Shown here piece by piece: positions 58,922 through 64,000 of a stretch of 64,000 nucleotides of DNA (within the stretch, counting starts at the first letter, position 1; each line of letters opens with the position of its first letter). Source of the DNA: Neurospora tetraspora (Eukaryota > Ascomycota > Sordariomycetes > Sordariales > Sordariaceae); the NCBI RefSeq assembly GCF_033439725.1, contig NW_026944386.1, positions 1,984,001 through 2,048,000 on the forward strand. The letters are read 5' to 3'. The position numbers and the translations under genes were made by a program. The notes under the pieces were generated by a model. That model saw only the letters and a list, made by a program, of their open reading frames with translations. It was not told the DNA's origin and made no database searches.

Positions 58922-60748
58922 CTATTTGATCCGCAAGTGGCTCCACTCGAGTTCCTCGTACTTCTTCACTTTCCAGATGTCGTGGACATAGGCATGTCCC
59001 AGCCACGTATAGGTCGCATCATCCTCATTCTCGCCCGTAACGCTTGCCCTGACGGCATACATAGCCTGATCTTCATCACCTTTTATCGTTATGATAACAT
59101 CCCCTGCTTCAGCAAAGCTAGGAACCAGCCCAAAGAACCCTCCAGTCGTAATGCAGAATCTGACTGAACCGGCCGCTAATATGGCCAAAAAGAAGAAAAT
59201 ACCCTCTTTATCTCCAGAAGACTGACAATATTTTCGGTAGATGGACCCGTATGCCTCTGGTGCCGGCCTCACTTGGTCATAGGACCTGTCAGCTATAATG
59301 GCTCTCCATATCGCTTCCGCAAGGGGGTCAATACCGCTGGGATATGAGGTAAACCCAGCAGTCATTACCTCTATCTCGTTCAGCCACTCCATACTTCCCA
59401 GGCTATGTAAATCGTCGGAGATGGGCATGCCCACAGTTTTGACGACTTCGATATGGCAACCTTGAACCAAAAGAGTTCGCTCATCAGTTGAGGTTGCCAT
59501 GCAGACCGTTTTCGGATCTGGCTGCTTATGACTGTGATCCCTCCATATACGGCCATCTGGCTGCGGAAACCTCCCAGTCCAGTCCGGTATCCAGCTTAGG
59601 TATGTTCGCGGGCTTTCTCGCTCATAATTCACCAGCCTAAGCATGGCCAGCCCATACCCATCATCCACAAGCTGTCGCGCGAACTCTAACTCTACTTCTT
59701 CCAAAGTCTTAGAGTAATCGGCAACAAGCTTGCTATCTTTAGTGTCGGTTGCCAGACTAAGGAAAGCAAAGAAGTGATCCCGAGGATCTGTTGCTTCAAA
59801 GGCACGAGTCTCGCTGAGTAGATTGAACAGGGGCAGTGGCCGGGGAGACATGTCCTTGGACAACGGCGCAAGACTACGCCCAAGCCTCATTCTCGTACTG
59901 GCAAGAAAATCAAGAGCAACCGGTTCGATCGGTCTCTCCGCTGCGGCAAAATATACAACGGTCCAAAGGGGTGAAGATGCGTTCCGCGTGAATGTCGTCA
60001 AAATTAAGGTAAAGAATCGCCCGCCAGCCATTTCCCAGGCTCCGCATATCATCCTGACTTGCTGAGGCAATGCGAACTCCTGAATCACCCATAGCCGCCT
60101 AAACCATGGGCGACTCAGCAAATGCCTAAAGCGCGTCCAGCCATCCTCATCTTCTTGGGAAAGAGGTTCTCTGGTGATGCCGGCAATTGATTCGGTCAAG
60201 CTTTGAGCTAAGTTGCGCCTCGGGTCCCATCGATTATAGTCACATACGGTTTTCTCGATGAATCCCATATCACCACTACCATCCGCTTCCTCTCCGAGGT
60301 GTATCAGGCATTCCCGGCAGTTGCTGTAGATCTGCGACATCAGCCGCACCTGATGATTGCGTTCTGGAATATTCTTCTGATTGACACAGATACCGTCCGC
60401 CCATATCGGAATAGGTCCAGTTCTAAGGTGCGGGCAGTACTCTTGTCGCCTTCGCATCCTCTTCAAAGCCAAGTCCAGGTTGACAGTGATAGCGAGCTCA
60501 CAGCCGTCGATAAGAATCCGGCGGGAGAGATCTGGTGCTCCCCAGTAATACGACAGCGCATCGAAGACCGGCTCATCACTCAGGTCGGCATGAACTAGTG
60601 ATCCTGAGAGTTGCTTCTCGTAATCCTCTGATGGATCGATGTACAAGATTCGGAAGTGGGTCGCATTTTCGAGAGGCGGGTACTGGTAAGGCGCCATCTT
60701 CGAGGAGTGAGAACAGGACTGTGATGGGAATATTGCAGGCGTTGACAA
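58922..60748 (-). CDS. HET-domain protein (heterokaryon incompatibility family), 592-608 aa
   Basis: Single exon. The N-terminal HET domain has its conserved blocks: FDALSYYWGAPD (62-73), PIWADGICVNQKNIPERNHQV (114-134) and LLSRPWFRRLWVIQEFALP (210-228). The HET domain is TIR-like and can trigger cell death on non-self fusion. The remainder is the usual variable HET C-terminus, with GDVIITIKGDEDQ and YTWLGHAYVHDIW near the end, the block that closes most stand-alone HET proteins. The first ATG is at 60746-60748; a second, 17 codons on (60695-60697, MAPYQYPPLENATHFRILYI), starts more like other family members and may be the true start. No NACHT or repeat domain. The frame is intact. Confidence 0.88.
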   Translation of the reverse strand: MSTPAIFPSQSCSHSSKMAPYQYPPLENATHFRILYIDPSEDYEKQLSGSLVHADLSDEPVFDALSYYWGAPDLSRRILIDGCELAITVNLDLALKRMRRRQEYCPHLRTGPIPIWADGICVNQKNIPERNHQVRLMSQIYSNCRECLIHLGEEADGSGDMGFIEKTVCDYNRWDPRRNLAQSLTESIAGITREPLSQEDEDGWTRFRHLLSRPWFRRLWVIQEFALPQQVRMICGAWEMAGGRFFTLILTTFTRNASSPLWTVVYFAAAERPIEPVALDFLASTRMRLGRSLAPLSKDMSPRPLPLFNLLSETRAFEATDPRDHFFAFLSLATDTKDSKLVADYSKTLEEVELEFARQLVDDGYGLAMLRLVNYERESPRTYLSWIPDWTGRFPQPDGRIWRDHSHKQPDPKTVCMATSTDERTLLVQGCHIEVVKTVGMPISDDLHSLGSMEWLNEIEVMTAGFTSYPSGIDPLAEAIWRAIIADRSYDQVRPAPEAYGSIYRKYCQSSGDKEGIFFFLAILAAGSVRFCITTGGFFGLVPSFAEAGDVIITIKGDEDQAMYAVRASVTGENEDDATYTWLGHAYVHDIWKVKKYEELEWSHLRIK

Positions 60749-61594
60749 GGGACATCGACAGAGGAAGAGCTGTTGCTGGTATCATGAACTTGCAGACTTC
60801 ATGCGACTCGGGTCGAGATCTAGCGGTGGCCGAACTTGCTAGAGTCGAGGGCGCTTGCTGGTTACAGCAAACGCAAAACGGTTGCAAAAGTTACTCGAGG
60901 TGGGCAAGTCTTTAATAGCAAATGGAGCACCGGTACCTACAACAAGTCGTTAGGCAGCAATCGCAGCCTTGTGTTGCTTGAGGAATGACCGAGGAGACAT
61001 GATTTGCTGCAGGCGACATTGCTCTCAGCTTCGATGCATGTAGCGCGGGGTCAAATGATACCTTAGATACGGGAGTGGCTATTCCCAAAGAAAGCTGATG
61101 ATGATACGGTTATCAGGGTGATGAGAATCATGATGGGTTATTGGCGTAGAAGGTATGGTTCTGGGAAGAATTTGGGGAAACGATTCACAAATCAGATATC
61201 TACGTTTTGTACGCGACCCCAGTCGTCGCCCACCGCAGTTGGAAGACATCATACAGTCCGGTACCGACAGGTTGCTTGATTCGGATGACAAAAGGCCGTA
61301 ACAGGTCCAGTCTGCGATATGCCACGATTGGGTGAAAACACTGCGGCGAAGGTGCAGTATGGGAAAAATGCAAATGCGCCTCGGGAAAGCGCAATGTAGA
61401 GCTCTCAAGCATCACTCGCCGATATCTTGCATATCGATCTGGATGCGCGCTCAGCTCCTGTAAAGACCGCACTTCTTATCGGGTCCTGAAGTGTATTTGA
61501 GAATCACTTCTTCAAAAATAAATGAGGAAGGAAACAATCGGCCGGAATGAGATGCAGGAAGGGAAAAATAAAAATATGTGAAAGGTTGCAAAAA
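60749..61594. other. Intergenic region upstream of the HET gene
   Basis: HET promoter, then mixed sequence up to the tRNA. The frames at 61079-61472 have no recognisable features. Confidence 0.5.
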
Positions 61595-61666
61595 CTCCGG
61601 TACGGGGAATCGAACCCCGAGCTTCGCGGTGAAAACGCGATATGTTAACCGTTACACTATACCGGA
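61595..61666 (-). tRNA. tRNA-Glu (anticodon UUC)
   Basis: 72 nt without CCA. The acceptor stem TCCGGTA pairs with TACCGGA and the discriminator is G. The anticodon stem TCGCG/CGCGA encloses loop TTTTCAC with anticodon TTC. The T arm GGGGTTCGATTCCCC is perfect, and no intron is present. On the minus strand downstream lies a short T-rich run (61567-61575, plus-strand A-rich). Confidence 0.97.
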
Positions 61667-62507
61667 CTTTGATGTTTAGATGCACGAAGTAAGGGACTTA
61701 TGTAAGCGCAAGGCGCGCTTTGATATGCACAACCACTTCACTTCCATTGGTCGAGTCTCTTTCTTTTGCTCGCACCTCGTGATGTTTGCTGTCAAAGAAA
61801 TGTTTTGAGATGACAACATTAATCAAAGGGACCACATCAACACCCACCAATATGAGCCCCGAAAGTGCCATGACAAAATACGTCCGGTCGTCCCGAAGCG
61901 CCAATTATTCAGCACCAGCCACAATGTTTCCATCCTAAACGCCGCAATGTGTGGCTAGTGGTACGACGTGATTGGCCAAGGGTGACCTCCATAGCACCTC
62001 GTAGAAAGGGGCGGCCGACAATCGCAGTTTCTAGAAGAGAGCTTACGGCAACAACTGGCCCTGGAACGGCGCTGTCAACAGCCATTCCTGTCGGTGACGG
62101 GCCTGTGCCAGCGCCATCCCCGAATCGCGTCACGCAACGTCAATCTGGAACCGACGGGAGCCACGCAGCGCAGGCAGTTTCCACTTCGTTATCAAACCAC
62201 TTTGGCTGCAGAAGTAGCGGTCTTGCCTTTTTTACAAATCCACGGGCAATCTCGGCTTCGATATCTGATTCTTGCCCTTTTACTACCTCAACATCTTAAT
62301 ATACTCCACCCTACACCTCATAATCCCACATCCCGCTTTAATATCTCCAGACAAATAACCCGTCTGGTCCCTGAATTCTTTCTCACTTATACTCCCTTTG
62401 AAGCAATCACGTCGCCGAGTCCTGTTGCTTGACTCCTTTGACTCGAAAAAACACCCTCCGGGATTCGGGAGCTGAATACCCCATTGCCAAGCCAGATTAT
62501 CACCAAC
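61667..62507. other. Intergenic region and leader of the RING gene
   Basis: No gene I can support. A 68-codon minus frame (61698-61904) contains a hydrophobic stretch but nothing else. The last part is the RING gene promoter and leader (CACCAACATGGC at the start). Confidence 0.5.
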
Positions 62508-64000
62508 ATGGCTGACTCGACACACAACAACGAGTCTACTTCCACAACTCCATCACCAGACCAGGATCGCCAGATCACGCCTGAGAATGACCCGCGCCAT
62601 TTCCACCGCCGGCCTATGCCTGCCACCGTAGAAGACGCGCCTGAAGAGGAGCCTCAACCTGACCGTTCTGCTGCCGCTACCGAGACCGAGTCTCAACAGC
62701 CCACAGAGGCCACAACCTCCAACACAGAGACCCCAAATGCCAACGAGAACAACGACTTCAATGATGCGAGACCACAGACCGAAGCCAATGGCACATCAAC
62801 AACCACTCAGACTTCAGATGAGGCCAACACCGAAGCCCCTCGATCTGGATCTCGCCCTACCAACACCCAGCACTTTGAGATCCGCTTTATCTTCCCTCCT
62901 GTGACCTTCTTTACTACCGTCATTTCCGAGCCTCTCGCCCCACAGTCTCAACAGCAACCGGCTGGCTCACAACCAAATGGCCAGGCGCAATCCACCGAGC
63001 AGTCGAACGAGCAGCCCAACAACCAGCAATCCAATGCTTCCAACTCATCTACCAATGGCTCCACTCCTAACAGCTCTACCGCTTCTGGTCCGCCCCCCAT
63101 TACCTTCTTTGGATTGCACTTCTTTACTCCTACGCCTCCTCATGTCCACACTGCTCCAGCATCAAATGCTACGACCAATACCACCCAGACCGAAGGCACT
63201 GCGCAGCAACAGCCACAATCCAATGGCGAACAACCACAAGCCTCCGAGCAGCAACAGCCCCAGCAAGGTCCCCAGCCAGCCACTCAAGGCCAACCATCCC
63301 CCTTCGGATCTGGTCCCGTACCACCTGGTCTCATGAACGCCTTCCTCTCCGCCATCCTCAGCCCCTTCGGCAACCTTAACTTTGTTAACGACGGCGTTTA
63401 CTCGCAAGAGGCCTTTGACCGCATCATTACCCAGCTCCGCGAGCAGCACGCCGCCCAGAACCCAGGCGGCGCCCCTCCAGCCTCTCAAGCCGCCATCGAG
63501 AAGCTCAGAGTTAAGGACATTGACGAGCAGATGCTCCAGGGCTGCCAGGACAACAAGACCAAGTGCGTCATCTGCGTCGACGACATGACACTCGGCGACA
63601 AGGCCACGCTCCTGCCGTGCAACCACTTTTTCCACGGCGAGTGCGTGACGCCCTGGCTCAAGGTGCATAACACTTGCCCGGTCTGCCGGCGGTCGGTCGA
63701 GGTCGAGGAGGCGCCCGAGAGCAAGAAGCGCAAGAACATGGCGGAGCATGAGCCCACGGGCAGGGACGGCCATGGCATTGACGAGGCGGCGGAGGATGAG
63801 GACGGACAGCAGAGCGCCGCCACGGCCACTCCGGCGATTCCGGAAAGGCAAAGGAGGCCATATGGACCCGAGAGGCTGCGTGGTGAAGGTACGGATTGCG
63901 CTTGAAGTGATTTTACATGAGATTGAAAAAGGCGATTTTAATATTGGGGGCATTCTCTGATCTTTTCGAACAGGAGTGCCAAAGCGACGGCGTTTGGGTT
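62508..64000 (+). CDS. RING-H2 E3 ubiquitin ligase, 3' end outside window
   Basis: Likely E3 ligase. The start is taken at 62508 (MADSTHNNES), the better context; an upstream in-frame ATG (62484) would add 8 residues. Residues 1-330 are disordered, Q/N/S/T/P-rich, with two short hydrophobic FFPPVTFF/ITFFGLHFFTPTPP patches. A helical part (about 285-350: FGNLNFVNDGVYSQEAFDRI) precedes a C3H2C3 RING, CVICVDDM through LPCNHFFHGECVTPWL to CPVCRRSVE, like RNF115/126-type ligases. After the RING, a basic KKRK stretch and acidic tail follow. I place an intron at 63889-63973 (GTACGG to ACAG, 85 nt). Read through unspliced, the frame ends at 63905; spliced, it continues GEGVPKRRRLG to the window edge. 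The true C-terminus lies to the right. Confidence 0.85.

Overview
The window is chromosomal DNA of a filamentous ascomycete, most likely from the Sordariales (Neurospora/Podospora relatives). The evidence is: short GT-AG introns with CTRAC-type branch points; single dispersed 5S rRNA genes whose sequence I recognise as the Neurospora type; HET-domain genes; and long, very AT-rich blocks of dead transposons. These blocks show the C-to-T/G-to-A, TpA-rich signature of repeat-induced point mutation (RIP).

Layout. 1-7.7 kb: a HET-NACHT-WD40 NOD-like receptor running off the left edge (minus), a small relic of a second P-loop, a truncated 5S copy and a CorA-like membrane protein gene (minus). 7.7-22.6 kb: an AT-rich block that resolves into a hAT DNA transposon (7716-22600, 8-bp target duplication) with a Ty3/Gypsy retrotransposon (about 10474-22089, 5-bp target duplication) inserted in it. 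22.9-27.5 kb: a broken paralogue of the 46.2-kb gene, a 5S gene and the EME1/MMS4 gene. 27.5-30.5 kb: intergenic, with two small inverted-repeat elements (MITE-like), the second inserted in degenerate telomere-like CCTAA repeats. 30.5-35.75 kb: a second AT-rich block with a chromodomain Gypsy fossil (plus strand). 38.1-43.6 kb: a four-exon kinesin-4-like motor gene. 45-53 kb: two 5S genes, the intact 303-aa paralogue, and a decayed family with internal repeat modules. 53.7-56.0 kb: a UCS-domain myosin chaperone (Cro1/She4/UNC-45 type). 57.9-58.6 kb: a secreted SnoaL-like gene with an in-frame stop. 58.9-60.7 kb: a second HET-domain gene. 61.6 kb: tRNA-Glu(UUC). 62.5 kb to the right edge: a RING-H2 E3 ligase gene that continues beyond the window.

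The housekeeping genes (EME1, kinesin, UCS chaperone, RING ligase, tRNA, 5S) look intact and ordinary. Self/non-self recognition is represented by two HET genes, one of them a full HET-NACHT-WD40 receptor. Between them lies accessory DNA shaped by transposition and RIP-like mutation. Three host genes (22.9-24.0 kb, 57.9 kb, and perhaps the CorA-like gene) carry stop or start losses, several of which fit C-to-T changes.

Coordinates of spliced genes are my own reading of splice signals and reading frames. No searches were run.
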